DNA of 64,000 bases from Streptomyces celluloflavus (GCA_000720995.1 JOEL01000044.1:22307-86306), one strand, 5' to 3'; positions 53,739 to 63,508 are shown, numbered from the stretch's first letter. Numbers and translations are program-made. Notes: generated by a model not told the origin, from the sequence alone.

Positions 53739-54632
53739 GTGGATTTGACGATTCTGTACCGCGGCCCGCTGGCGTCCTGCGACTACGACTGCCCGTACTG
53801 CCCGTTCGCCAAGCGGCGCGACAGCCGTGCGCAACTGACCGCCGACCGCGCGGCCCTGGCCCGCTTCGCCGAGTGGGCGGCGGCACAGGGGGAGCACGGC
53901 GACAGGCTGTCGATCCTGTGCACACCCTGGGGCGAGGGCCTCGTCCGGTCCTGGTACCGCCGCACCCTGGCGGAGCTGAGCCGGCTCCCGCACATCCGTC
54001 GGGTGGCCATCCAGACCAATCTGAGCTGCCGCACCGACTGGCTCGCCGAAGCGGACCTCGACACCCTCGCCCTGTGGTGCACCTACCATCCCGGCCAGAC
54101 CCCGTACGACCGGTTCCTGGCCAAAACCCGGGAACTGACCGCGCTCGGCGCCCGGTTCAGTGTGGGGATCGTGGGCTTCCCCGAGCACCTGGAGCATGCC
54201 CGACGGCTCCGCGCCGACCTCCCCGAGCAGGTCTATCTCTGGGTCAACGCCGCCGAGGGCCGCAGCTATACGGACGCGGAGGCCGCCCGGTGGACGGCGC
54301 TGGATCCGCTCTTCCCGTTCAGCCGCCATCCGCACGAGAGCGCCGGACTCCCGTGCCGGACCGGCGAATCGGTGATCTCGGTGGACGGCGACGGCACGGT
54401 CCGGCGCTGCCATTTCGTCCCCGCGGAGCTGGGCAATCTCTACGACGGCAGCTACCGGACGGCGCTGCGCCCGCGCGCCTGCCCGCGCTCCGTCTGCGAC
54501 TGCCATATCGGCTATGTCCATCTGGAGACACTGCCGCTGTACGACGTCTTCGCCGGCGGCGTGCTGGAGCGGATCCCCGCGGCCGCGCCGCCGGCCCGCG
54601 CGATTCAGCTCTTGCGGCCCACCCCGCCGTAG
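53739..54632 (+). CDS. STM4011 family radical SAM protein
   Basis: 297 residues. The radical SAM motif lies at the very N-terminus, CDYDCPYC (Cys14, 18, 21). A C-terminal Cys group (GLPCRTGE, RRCHFVP, CPRSVCDCHIGY) looks like a SPASM/Twitch-type auxiliary iron-sulfur site, as in enzymes acting on peptides. Aromatic/Trp-rich substrate region LSILCTPWGEGLVRSWYRR. GTG 53739 lies 11 bases after the STM4012 stop. The 3' end overlaps the convergent methyltransferase gene by 28 bases. Confidence 0.85.
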   Translation: MDLTILYRGPLASCDYDCPYCPFAKRRDSRAQLTADRAALARFAEWAAAQGEHGDRLSILCTPWGEGLVRSWYRRTLAELSRLPHIRRVAIQTNLSCRTDWLAEADLDTLALWCTYHPGQTPYDRFLAKTRELTALGARFSVGIVGFPEHLEHARRLRADLPEQVYLWVNAAEGRSYTDAEAARWTALDPLFPFSRHPHESAGLPCRTGESVISVDGDGTVRRCHFVPAELGNLYDGSYRTALRPRACPRSVCDCHIGYVHLETLPLYDVFAGGVLERIPAAAPPARAIQLLRPTPP

Positions 54633-55510
54633 AAAATGATGTCGTTGAGCTCTTGGGCGCCGGGCACCTCGCCGTCCGGCCGCCAGAGCGGCACCCGCAC
54701 CACGCCCGGGTCCAGCAGGCTGAACGGTCCGAACAGCGGCTCGATCTCGGCCCGCGTCCGCAGGTTGAGGGTGGCGGTGGCGTTCTTGTAGACGTTCACC
54801 ACGCCGTCGCGCGCCCGCTCGTCCGTACGGCCCGCCGCGTACGCCTCGTAGGGCTCCCCGGTGGCGTGCGAGAGCACGAGGTGGCTGCCCGAGGGGAGGG
54901 CGTCGGCGAGGGCGGCGACGATCTCGGCGGGGTGCTCGTCGTCCCGGACGAAGTGCAGGACGGCCACCAGCAGCAGGGCCACCGGTCGGTCGAAGTCGAT
55001 GAGTTCCCGGACGGTCGGGTGGTCCAGGATCGCCCGGGGCTCGCGGACGTCGCCGAGCACGAATCCGGTGCGTTCGGTATTGGTCAGCCGGGCCCCGGCG
55101 TGGGTGGCGACGATCGGATCGTTGTCGACATAGACGACCCGGGTGTCGGGGGCGGTCTCGCGGGCCACCTCGTGGGTGTTGGGCGAGGTCGGGATGCCGG
55201 TGCCGATGTCGATGATCTGGCGGATACCACCGGCGGTCAGTTCACGCACCGCCCGTTGCAGGAACGCGCGGTTGGCGCGGGCGCTGACGCGTACCTGGGG
55301 GTGGACCCCGATGACCCGTTCCGCGGCCGTCCGGTCGACCTCGTAGTTGTCCCAGCCGCCGAGGTAGTAGTCGTACATCCGGGCCGGATGCGGCCGGCTG
55401 GTGTCGATCTCGTCGGCCGAGAAGCCCGTATTCTCCAGAATCGGTGAGCCCTTCGGGCTCTCGAACCCCTGGGGCATCTCCTGCGCCGGGGATATGTCCT
55501 GTCCGCTCAC
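54605..55510 (-). CDS. SAM-dependent methyltransferase, DUF574 type
   Basis: 301 residues. Family features: SRPHPARMYDYYLGGWDNYEVDR, motif I IIDIGTGIPTSPNTH, VVYVDNDPIVATHA and VLHFVRDDEHP. This actinobacterial family (PF04672) often stands with DUF397 and XRE/DUF5753 genes, as here; its substrate is unknown. GTG 55510 overlaps the DUF397 stop and has GGAGGA in front. Confidence 0.88.
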   Translation of the reverse strand: MSGQDISPAQEMPQGFESPKGSPILENTGFSADEIDTSRPHPARMYDYYLGGWDNYEVDRTAAERVIGVHPQVRVSARANRAFLQRAVRELTAGGIRQIIDIGTGIPTSPNTHEVARETAPDTRVVYVDNDPIVATHAGARLTNTERTGFVLGDVREPRAILDHPTVRELIDFDRPVALLLVAVLHFVRDDEHPAEIVAALADALPSGSHLVLSHATGEPYEAYAAGRTDERARDGVVNVYKNATATLNLRTRAEIEPLFGPFSLLDPGVVRVPLWRPDGEVPGAQELNDIIFYGGVGRKS

Positions 55511-55785
55511 GCCGTCCTCCGTTCGGTGCGCCGGCACGGCGCCGCGGAGAGCAGGAAGTCCGCGTCCCCGGCCTTCGCGCCCTCGATGAAACTCACGATC
55601 TCGCGATGGGTGTAAATCAGCGCCGGGCCGTCCGGGTCGGTCGACTGGCGCAGCGCCACCCGGCCGTCCCCCAGCCGCATCGCCTCGACGCATTCGCCGC
55701 CGTTTCCGCCGCTCCACGGCTTGTGCCAGCCCTCACTGCCCAGTTCTTTGGCGGGCATGCCGTTGTAGATGCGTATGCGATCCAT
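55507..55785 (-). CDS. DUF397 domain protein
   Basis: 92 residues with the DUF397 core: WHKPWSGGNGGECVEAMRL, VALRQSTDPDGPALIYTHREIVSFIEGAKAG split by short loops. DUF397 proteins (WhiJ/BldB-associated) work with XRE/DUF5753 regulators; the usual partner gene stands just upstream with a three-base gap. It has no enzymatic motif and is thought to be regulatory. Confidence 0.88.
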   Translation of the reverse strand: MDRIRIYNGMPAKELGSEGWHKPWSGGNGGECVEAMRLGDGRVALRQSTDPDGPALIYTHREIVSFIEGAKAGDADFLLSAAPCRRTERRTA

Positions 55786-55788
55786 GGT

Positions 55789-56655
55789 TCAGATCTCCTT
55801 GCGAAAGCCACCCAGAATGGCCTTGGTGGTGTGTGCCGGCGCGGCCTGCGCACACATCCGGTCCAGGGCCTCCAGGAACTGCGAGACGTCGTTGCGCTGG
55901 TCGAAGTACACGGCTCCGACGAGGGTTTCCGCGTACGCCATGTCCGGGAGTTCCGGGAGCGGGAAGCGGAAGATGTGGAACGGCCCGTACATCGCGGGGT
56001 GCGGGCCTGCGGTGAAGGGCATGATCTGGAGCCGGACGTTCGGCAGGGCGGTGGCCTCCATCAGCCGGGTCAGCTGGCCGTGCATCACCTTGGCGCCGCC
56101 GATCGGGCGCCGCAGCACGGTCTCGTCCATGACGACCCACAGCATCGGGGCGTTCTCGCGGGTCAGCAGCGGCTGCCGTTCCATCCGCAGGGCGACGATG
56201 CGGTCGATGTCCTCGGCCGGGGCGTGTGGCATACCGGCCCGCAGGACGGCGCGGGCATAGTCCTCCGTCTGCAACAGCCCGGGAACGTAGTGCGGTTGGT
56301 ACGCCCGGATGAGGTTGGCCTCACTCTCCAGGCTGACGAACGCGCTGAACCACTCGGGCAGGACGTCCCGGAAGTTGTGCCACCAGCCGGGGCGGTTGGC
56401 CTCCCGGGCGAGGGAGATGAACCCGTCGATCTCGCTCTGCTCGGTGACGCCGTACGTCGCCAGCAGCTTCTCCACGTAGGGGATCTTCAGGCCGACTTCG
56501 GCCTTTTCCATGCGCCGTATGGTGGCGTGGGTGACATCGAGGGCCGCGGCGGCCTGTTCGAAGGACAGCCCCGCCTTCTCGCGCAGGTCCTGGAGTCGCT
56601 TTCCGAGCACTACCCGCAGGACGGTCGGCGCGCCTGCCGACCGTGGATCCGCCAC
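55789..56655 (-). CDS. XRE regulator with DUF5753 domain
   Basis: 288 residues. Helix-turn-helix at 15-75 (LGKRLQDLREKAGLSFEQAA, then DVTHATIRRMEKAE) and a DUF5753 domain after residue 100 (LIRAYQPHYVPGLLQTEDYARAVL ... MLWVVMDETVLRRPIGG ... GPFHIFRFPLPELPDMAY). It is the WhiJ-type regulator pairing with DUF397. The GTG start has GGAGGGG eight bases upstream. Confidence 0.92.
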   Translation of the reverse strand: MADPRSAGAPTVLRVVLGKRLQDLREKAGLSFEQAAAALDVTHATIRRMEKAEVGLKIPYVEKLLATYGVTEQSEIDGFISLAREANRPGWWHNFRDVLPEWFSAFVSLESEANLIRAYQPHYVPGLLQTEDYARAVLRAGMPHAPAEDIDRIVALRMERQPLLTRENAPMLWVVMDETVLRRPIGGAKVMHGQLTRLMEATALPNVRLQIMPFTAGPHPAMYGPFHIFRFPLPELPDMAYAETLVGAVYFDQRNDVSQFLEALDRMCAQAAPAHTTKAILGGFRKEI

Positions 56656-56755
56656 GTCCGATCCCCTCCAACTGACGTCAATGATCAGCAGTGTGTCATG
56701 CGGTCAGGGGCACGAACAGACTGCATATCTGATTCTGCAAATTACAGACTGATCC

Positions 56756-57247
56756 TTGCCATCAGTGACCAACATCGCACATAGTTGCGGAGTGGCTTCC
56801 TCCTACAACGCTCCTCTGTTAGGGCGCTGTGGCGGCTTCGTCGCCGAGCGCCCGCAGGACGCGTTCCATTTGCCGGCACGCCGCACGTCCGTCGCCGAGG
56901 CGCGCAGACGTGTCCGCGCCCTGCTGCACGAGTGGGGCGCGGATCAACAGGTCCGTGACGATGTGGAGTTGGTGGTATCCGAGCTGTTCACCAACGCGGT
57001 GCGGCACTCCGACAGCGAGCGGGTCGGCTGTGAGCTCACCCTGTTCGGCACCTATGTCCGCATCACGGTCACCGACGAGGGAGCGAGCGGCGCCGCGGCC
57101 CCGCACGTCCAGCCCCGCAGCGTGGACAAGGAGTGCGGACGGGGCCTGTTCCTCGTCGGCGCACTGTCCGAGAGCTGGGGGACGCGGCCCGGGGACGCCG
57201 GCGGCCAGGCCGTCTGGGCCGAACTTCCGTACACCGCAACGCACTGA
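56756..57247 (+). CDS. RsbW-like ATP-binding protein (anti-sigma-factor kinase type)
   Basis: 163 residues, single HATPase_c_2 domain: VELVVSELFTNAVRH (N box), RITVTDEGASG and GRGLFLVGALSESWG (G boxes). Such small GHKL ATPases are common in Streptomyces and may act as anti-sigma factors or serine kinases. It is divergent from the XRE/DUF397 operon, a frequent arrangement. The TTG start at 56756 is uncertain; GTG 56792 or later is possible, as the first 25 residues lack conservation. Confidence 0.82.
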   Translation: MPSVTNIAHSCGVASSYNAPLLGRCGGFVAERPQDAFHLPARRTSVAEARRRVRALLHEWGADQQVRDDVELVVSELFTNAVRHSDSERVGCELTLFGTYVRITVTDEGASGAAAPHVQPRSVDKECGRGLFLVGALSESWGTRPGDAGGQAVWAELPYTATH

Positions 57248-57307
57248 GGCCCCGCTCCGCCGTCGGCGGACATCGGGGCCTCGGTCCACGGCACGCGCCG
57301 CGGGACG

Positions 57308-58108
57308 TCAGAGCGGCAGCAGATCGGGCCGCTTGGGCTCGACGTGATCGCCGGAGGACTCGCCACGCAGCCGGCGCCCGATCCACGGTACGAGGTGCTC
57401 GCGCGCCCAGTGGATGTTGTCGCGCCGGGCCTCGGCGGCCGAACGCTCCGCCTCCGGGGGCCACGGCTGGTCCGGGTCGGCCGGCACCGGCAGGCCGAGC
57501 ACCTGTCCGGCGCGCAGCGCCACCCGGGTGTGGCCGTCGGCCGACAGGTGGAGCCGGTCATCGCTCCAGGCCCGCCGGTCCTGCACCGACTTCAGCGACC
57601 ACAGGTCCAGGACCGGGCAGTCATGCCGGTCCGCGATGGCCCGCACATGCGCGGTGTAGGTCGCGATCTTGCCGCGCAGATGCTTGAGGACGGGGATGTC
57701 GCGGGTGTCGAAGCCCGTGCAGAGCAGCACCGTCCCGACCGACTCGCGCAGGTCGGCGACGGCGGCGTCGTACCGCTCGGCCACCGCGTCGGGGTCCGAG
57801 CCGGGCCGCAGAATGTCATTGCCACCGGCACAGAACGTGACCAGCTCGGGCGCCAGCTCCTTGGCCCGGGGCACCTGCTCCTCGATGATCTGGTCGAGCA
57901 GCCGCCCGCGGACCGCGAGGTTCGCGTAACGGAAGTCGCCTTCGTCCCGCTGGTCCGAGAGGAGGACCGCCAAGCGGTCCGCCCAACCGATGTACGCCCC
58001 GTCACGGCCGGGGTCCCCGACCCCCTCGGTGAAGCTGTCCCCGACGGCTGCGTACGACCCGATGGCGCCGCTCGCGCCGTTGCTGTTGTTCTTCGAATCG
58101 TCTGCCAC
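57308..58108 (-). CDS. SGNH/GDSL hydrolase
   Basis: 266 residues, no signal peptide. SGNH blocks: GDSFTEG with the nucleophile Ser (block I), RGRLLDQ (Gly, block II), CAGGNDIL (Asn, block III) and SDDRLHLS (Asp/His, block V). It hydrolyses an ester of unknown type in the cytoplasm. GTG 58108 begins a disordered 15-residue stretch. The gene converges with the ATPase gene. Confidence 0.88.
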   Translation of the reverse strand: MADDSKNNSNGASGAIGSYAAVGDSFTEGVGDPGRDGAYIGWADRLAVLLSDQRDEGDFRYANLAVRGRLLDQIIEEQVPRAKELAPELVTFCAGGNDILRPGSDPDAVAERYDAAVADLRESVGTVLLCTGFDTRDIPVLKHLRGKIATYTAHVRAIADRHDCPVLDLWSLKSVQDRRAWSDDRLHLSADGHTRVALRAGQVLGLPVPADPDQPWPPEAERSAAEARRDNIHWAREHLVPWIGRRLRGESSGDHVEPKRPDLLPL

Positions 58109-58363
58109 GTCAGGACATCCTTCCCTTTGAGAAGTGACTTACGCCACCGTAACCAGGGGTTGACGGGAGGTGATTAATGCCACCCGGTCAAATTCTTCTC
58201 AAGTCGGAATAATGATCGATCACAGACTGCTGCCTGATCGCCTCATTTTGAGTCATGTCTCGACGTTGTTGCACCCTAATTGCGCACTGCGTCAGTGTCG
58301 TATCGTCGGAGGTGCCCCGCCTCGTCGGCGAGCCCCGTCGGCGGCCGAACCCGAGGAGCGCCC

Positions 58364-59173
58364 GTGACGCAGCAGACGCCGCACGTCCCGTCGACCCAGT
58401 CCGACCTCGCGGAGGTGCGCAACTTCCGTGACGTGGGCGGATTGCCGACCGTGGACGGGCGTCGCGTACGGCAGGGCAGGCTGTTCCGCAGCGGCCATCT
58501 CGCGCACGCGACCGAGGCGGACGCCGCGTTTCTCACCGGTCTCGGGCTGCACACGGTCTTCGACTTCCGCAACACCTCGGACATCAAGCTGGAAGGCCCC
58601 GATGTCGCGCTGCCCGGCGTGCGGAACGTGAACATCCCACTCACCGATCCGGCCGACGGCGCGGAGTTCTGGGCGATGGTGCGCGACGGCGAGCTGGACC
58701 AGCTGCGTACCGCCCTCGGCGACGGCAAGGCCGCGGCCCGTATGGCCAACACTTACCGCCACATCATCACCACCCGCACCGACGCCCACAGCCAGGTGCT
58801 GCACGCGCTCGCCGAGGACAGCGTCCCGGCCCTGATGCACTGCGCGGCCGGCAAGGACCGCGCGGGCCTGTCCATCGCCGTGACCCTGCTGGCGGTCGGC
58901 GTGGAGCCGGAGGCCATCGAGGCCGACTACCTCAAGTCCGACGACCCGAGCCGCCGCTACAAGATCCGCCGTTCCGACAGTTCCGCGGTCGGGATGTCCC
59001 CGGAGGTCATGGAGCTGCTCTCACCGCTGTTCGGGGCGCGCACCGACTACCTCGCGGCCGCATTCGACGCGATCGAGCAGACCTGGGGCTCCACGGAGAC
59101 GTACCTGGCCGAGGGCCTGAAGCTGTCGCCCGAGACCCGTGAGCGCCTGCGCGCCCAGCTGCTGACCGACTGA
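58364..59173 (+). CDS. Tyrosine-protein phosphatase (PTP, IphP/Y_phosphatase3 type)
   Basis: 269 residues. The N-terminal motif NFRDVGGLPTVDGRRV and the active-site loop HCAAGKDRAG (Cys-x5-Arg) define the bacterial IphP/MptpB-like group, which also act on phosphoinositides. GTG 58364 follows GAGGAGC. It is divergent from the SGNH gene. A hairpin closes it. Confidence 0.88.
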   Translation: MTQQTPHVPSTQSDLAEVRNFRDVGGLPTVDGRRVRQGRLFRSGHLAHATEADAAFLTGLGLHTVFDFRNTSDIKLEGPDVALPGVRNVNIPLTDPADGAEFWAMVRDGELDQLRTALGDGKAAARMANTYRHIITTRTDAHSQVLHALAEDSVPALMHCAAGKDRAGLSIAVTLLAVGVEPEAIEADYLKSDDPSRRYKIRRSDSSAVGMSPEVMELLSPLFGARTDYLAAAFDAIEQTWGSTETYLAEGLKLSPETRERLRAQLLTD

Positions 59174-59236
59174 GCGGCGCAGCGAGCGGCCCGCCCGCTA
59201 CGGCGGCCTTCTCGTACGCCGTACCCGGAGCGCCAG

Positions 59237-59276
59237 GGGAATCGGCCCGGTGGACCTGTCCGCCGGGCCGATTCCC
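59237..59276. terminator. Bidirectional terminator between phosphatase and serpin
   Basis: Fourteen-base perfect stem (59237-59250 with 59263-59276), 12-base loop, between convergent genes. Confidence 0.8.
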
Positions 59277-59281
59277 GTACG

Positions 59282-60499
59282 TCACCGCACCACGGCGCCC
59301 CGCCTCACCTTCCCCCCGTCCGCCCGCCACCCGTCCGGGTCTGTCACCCAGCCCGCGACGAGCACCAGCCCCGACGCCCGGTGCACCGCGAGAAAGCCGA
59401 AGGGCCGCTCGAAACGGGCCGAGATCAGCCGCGCCCGGTACGGCGGGGTCCGCGGCACCGCACCCGCCCGCGTCCCGATCGCCGTGACCGCGGCCGCCCG
59501 GAATCCGCGCGGGCCGAATGTCGCGGTCGCCGTCTGCCGGGCCGAGTTCACCGCGAGCGGCGTCGGGCTGATCCCGGGGAAATGACCGCGTGCGGCGTCG
59601 GCGGCCGAGGCGAGCCCGAAGAGCCCCGCCCGCGCCAGCAGATCGTGTTCGGCGTCGATCGTGAACCGCGCGGTGGTCAGCTCCGCCCGCGGCGCGCCGT
59701 CCCGGCTCGGCACCGAGGTCACCCGCACGCCCGGCCCGGCGCCGTCGGCCAGCCCCGCGCCGGACACCGTCCGGTACGCACCGCCCAGCGCCGCCACGCC
59801 GTGCCGCAGCACGTCACCGCCCGGTACCGCCCGCCCGCCGAGCAGCAGCTGGACATCGATGCCGTTGTCGCCCGCGACGGCCACGGCGGTCAGCGGGCCG
59901 TCCGGGGTGGTGTGCACCCGTACCTGCTCCGGGTCCGTGCCGCGGCGGTGCAGGCCCGTCAGCTCCCGCCCGGCCCACGGCCCTTCGGCCGCCCGCAGCG
60001 GCTGTTCCCGGAACGGCTCCGGCCAGGTCGTACGCACCAGCAGCGCGCTCGCCAGCACGAGCAGTGTCCCGGGGTCCACCCGCACCGGCATCCGTTCGAT
60101 CAGCCCGTCGGTGTGCCGCCGCACCCAGGCGTGCAGCGCCGCCAGGTCGGCGGCGGCATCCCCGGTCAGCTCGCCGTGCACATCGAGCGGGAGGCCGGCC
60201 GTCCACTCGGGGCGCAGCGCGAGGGTCCGCCGGGTCCACAGCCCCACCGCCGCGTCGACGCCGTCCGCCGCGTCGAGCAGGGCCAGCAGCTCGCGGCCGG
60301 CCTGCGGCGCGCACCGTGCGTCGGTGCCGAGCGCCGCGGCCAGCTCCGCGCGGGCCTCGCCCGCCGCCGGCCCGGCGAGCAGCGCCAGCAGCGGCCAGAC
60401 ACCGGCCGCGGTCAAGGCCGTGCCCCGCTCCTCCACCGCGTCCCGCGCCCAGCGGGCCGTCAGGCCGTTGACGGCGTGCACCGTCGTCGCGGCGGTCAT
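59282..60499 (-). CDS. Serpin family protein
   Basis: 405 residues with the serpin layout: N-terminal helices, middle strands, a hinge-like Ala/Thr-rich stretch FRAAAVTAIGTRAG before the likely reactive loop VPRTPPYRAR, and the end FERPFGFLAVHRASGLVL...GWVTDP. Serpins trap serine proteases by loop insertion. The hinge is only partly like that of inhibitory serpins, so inhibition is not certain. There is no signal peptide, so a cytoplasmic target is implied. It lies next to the hopanoid genes with a 29-base gap to the aminotransferase. Confidence 0.8.
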   Translation of the reverse strand: MTAATTVHAVNGLTARWARDAVEERGTALTAAGVWPLLALLAGPAAGEARAELAAALGTDARCAPQAGRELLALLDAADGVDAAVGLWTRRTLALRPEWTAGLPLDVHGELTGDAAADLAALHAWVRRHTDGLIERMPVRVDPGTLLVLASALLVRTTWPEPFREQPLRAAEGPWAGRELTGLHRRGTDPEQVRVHTTPDGPLTAVAVAGDNGIDVQLLLGGRAVPGGDVLRHGVAALGGAYRTVSGAGLADGAGPGVRVTSVPSRDGAPRAELTTARFTIDAEHDLLARAGLFGLASAADAARGHFPGISPTPLAVNSARQTATATFGPRGFRAAAVTAIGTRAGAVPRTPPYRARLISARFERPFGFLAVHRASGLVLVAGWVTDPDGWRADGGKVRRGAVVR

Positions 60500-60528
60500 C
60501 GTCTCCCCTCACCTCCCCCGGTACGTCG

Positions 60529-61911
60529 TCAGCGGTTGGCGACCGCCTGCTTGACCAGCGTCCGCCCGAAGTCCCACAGCAGGCCGCCGCCGCCGTGCGC
60601 CTCGTCCATGACGGCGGTGAACGCGTCGACGAAACGGTCGACTTCCCGCTCCCCGATGGTCAACGGCGGGATCAGCTTGATGACTTCGAGGTGGTCGCCC
60701 GAGACCTGGGTCAGGATGCGGTGCCGCTGGAGCAGCGGTACCACGACCAGCTGCGCGAACAGCCCCTTGCGGGCCGCCTGCAGCATCGTCCAGCGGCTGC
60801 GCAGTCCCAGCGATTTCGGTCTGCCGAACTCGATGCCGATCATCAGGCCGCGGCCGCGCACCCCGTGCAGCAGCTCGTACTTTTCGGTCAGCGCCGCGAG
60901 CCGGGTGCGCAGCAGATCGCCGGTGTGCCGGGCGTTGGCGACGATCTGTTCGTCCTCCATCACCGAGAGCACGGCGAGTCCGGCGGCCATCGCCTGGGCG
61001 TTGGACCCGAAGCTGGCGGAGTGCACCAGCACCCGGTCCATGGACGAGTAGACCTTCTTGAAGATCCAGTCCTTGCCGAGCGTCGCACCGACCGGGACGT
61101 AGCCGCCGGACAGCGCCTTGGCCACGCACACCAGGTCCGGTGTCACGCCCTCCTCGTGCTGGTACGCGAAGAAGTCGCCGGTGCGGCCGAGACCGGTCTG
61201 CACCTCGTCGGCGATCAGCAGGCCCTTGTGCCGGTGCAGCAGCTCCTGGGCGGCGCGCAGGAATCCGGGCGGGGTGGGCAGCACGCCCTTGCCCTGGATC
61301 GGCTCGACGACCAGCGCCGCCACATCGCCGCGCGCCACCTCCCGGGCCAGCGCCTCCAGATCGCCCATCTCGATGGCGGTGTCGGGCAGCAGCGGCACGA
61401 AACCGTCCCGGAAGCCGTCTTCGCCGTTGACGGAGAGGGAGCCGGTGGTCAGGCCGTGGAACGCATGGGTGCAGTACAGGACGCGCGGTTTGCCGGTCGC
61501 GTAGCGGGCGAACTTCAACGCGGTCTCGACCGCTTCGGTGCCGCTGTTGCCGAAGAAGACGCGGTCCAGGTGGGGCGCGTAACTCAGCAGTTTCTCGGCG
61601 AGCAGACCGGGCAGCGGCTGGCAGTCGAAGCGGGTGAGGTCGGGCAGCCCGGCGTCCAGCACATCGTGCAGCGCCCGGCGGACGACGGGGTGGTGCCGGC
61701 CGAGGCCCATCACACCGAATCCGGCGAGCATGTCCAGGTAGTCCTGGCCTTCGGCGTCCCAGAAGTAGGCGCCCTCGGCCCGCTCGTAGACCTTGTCGAA
61801 GCCGATGGTGCGCAGCATCCGCGGGAGCTGGTGGTTGAGATGGCGGGTGTGCAGGTCATAGCGTTCGCCGCCGCGCTCGGCGAGCAGCTCGGCCAGGTCG
61901 AATCCGCTCAC
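60529..61911 (-). CDS. hpnO: Class III aminotransferase, HpnO-like
   Basis: 460 residues, PLP-dependent. [31 protein letters not shown], the Asp of [15 protein letters not shown] and the PLP Lys in [13 protein letters not shown]. In hopanoid clusters of Streptomyces this gene follows ispG and dxs and is proposed to make aminobacteriohopanetriol (HpnO). Its GTG overlaps the dxs stop. Other class III roles are possible if the cluster to the right is not hpn. Confidence 0.82.
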   Translation of the reverse strand: MSGFDLAELLAERGGERYDLHTRHLNHQLPRMLRTIGFDKVYERAEGAYFWDAEGQDYLDMLAGFGVMGLGRHHPVVRRALHDVLDAGLPDLTRFDCQPLPGLLAEKLLSYAPHLDRVFFGNSGTEAVETALKFARYATGKPRVLYCTHAFHGLTTGSLSVNGEDGFRDGFVPLLPDTAIEMGDLEALAREVARGDVAALVVEPIQGKGVLPTPPGFLRAAQELLHRHKGLLIADEVQTGLGRTGDFFAYQHEEGVTPDLVCVAKALSGGYVPVGATLGKDWIFKKVYSSMDRVLVHSASFGSNAQAMAAGLAVLSVMEDEQIVANARHTGDLLRTRLAALTEKYELLHGVRGRGLMIGIEFGRPKSLGLRSRWTMLQAARKGLFAQLVVVPLLQRHRILTQVSGDHLEVIKLIPPLTIGEREVDRFVDAFTAVMDEAHGGGGLLWDFGRTLVKQAVANR

Positions 61912-63508
61912 GAGTGGTTCTCCTTACGGGCCAGTGCCGCGCTGATCCGGCCGGCGATCTCGGCGGGGGTGAGGCCGATGTCGGCCAGCAGCTCGCCGCG
62001 CTTGCCGTGCGGCAGGAACTGCTCGGGGATGCCGAAGGTCCGCAGCGGCACATCCACCGCCGCGTCGCGCAGCGCCTGGCCGACCGCCCATCCCACGCCG
62101 CCGGTGCGGCTGTTGTCCTCGACGACGGCCACCACCGCGTGCCGCAGGGCGAGCTGTACGACGGCGGGGTCCACCGGTTTGACCCAGCGCGGGTCGATGA
62201 CCGTGGTGCCGGTGCCGCGCGCCGCCAGCAGCTCGGCGACCTCCAGGCAGACCGTCGCCATCACACCGACCGCGACCAGCAGGACGACCGGCTGCGGCGC
62301 GCGGTGCAGCACATCGACCCCGCCGATCCGCTCCACCGCCGCGATCGGCTCGCCCACCGATTCCTTGGGGTATCGGATGACGGTCGGGGCGTCGGTCACG
62401 TCGAGGGATTCGCGCAGCTCGGCCCGGAGCTGGTCGGCATCGCGCGGTGCGGCGATCCGCAGGCCCGGTACGACGCCCAGCATCGACATGTCCCACATGC
62501 CGTGGTGCGAGGCGCCGTCGACGCCGGTGACACCGGCCCGGTCCAGGACGAAGGTGACCCCGCACCTGTGCAGCGCGACGTCCATCAGGACCTGGTCGAA
62601 GGCGCGGTTGAGGAAGGTGGCGTACAGCGCGACGACCGGGTGCAGTCCGCCGGTGGCCAGGCCCGCCGCCGACACCGCGGCGTGCTGCTCGGCGATGCCC
62701 ACATCCCACACCCGGTCCGGATACGCCGCGGCGAACTTGCCGAGCCCGACCGGTTGCAGCATCGCCGCCGTGATGGCGACGACGTCCGGGCGCTCGGCGC
62801 CGATTCGGACCATCTCGTCGCCGAAGACGGAGGTCCAGGAGGGCGCGCCGGGCGGCGCGACGGGCTCGCAGGTCAGCGGGTCCATCGCGCCGACGGTGTG
62901 GAAGTGGTCCGCCTCGTCCTCCAGGGCGGGCCGGTAGCCGCGGCCCTTCTCGGTCAGGCAGTGCACCAGCACCGGGCCGCGGAAGCCGGCCGCGCGGCGC
63001 AGCGCGGACTCGACGGCCGCGATGTCGTGCCCGTCGACCGGCCCGATGTACTTCAGGCCGAGGTCCTCGAACATGCCCTGGGGCGCGAAGGCGTCCTTGA
63101 AGCCCTTCTTCGCGCCGTGCAGCGATTCGTAGAGCGGCGTTCCGACGACGGGGGTGCGCTGGAGTACGTCCTTGCCCCAGGCGAGGAACTTCTCGTAACC
63201 GTCGGTGGTGCGCAGGGTGGCGAGGTGGTCGGCGAGGCCGCCGATGGTGGGCGCGTAGGAGCGCTCGTTGTCGTTGACGACGATGACCAGCGGGCGGTGT
63301 CCCACAGGATGCGGTCGGCGGGCGAGTCGAAGACCCGGTGCAGGGCGATGGTCAGCTCGACCACGCCCAGGTTGGGCCCCAGATGTCCGCCGGTGCGGGC
63401 GACCGCCGGCACCAGGAACTTCCGTATCTCCGCGGCCAGTTCGTCCAGCCGCTCGCCGGCCAGCGCCTTGAGGTCGCGTGGCTCCCGGATGTGTTCCAGC
63501 ATCGTCAT
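61908..63508 (-). pseudogene. dxs: 1-deoxy-D-xylulose-5-phosphate synthase with internal deletion and frameshift
   Basis: The first 71 residues ([20 protein letters not shown] to [14 protein letters not shown]) are normal Dxs. At about 63293-63302 the frame breaks and the sequence resumes, one frame over, at [20 protein letters not shown], which is normal to the end. Against a typical Streptomyces Dxs about 93 residues are missing, including the thiamine-diphosphate motif GDGALTGGMAWEALNN. The product would be dead. The start has GAGGGGG in front. A second dxs elsewhere would supply isoprenoids. Confidence 0.85.
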
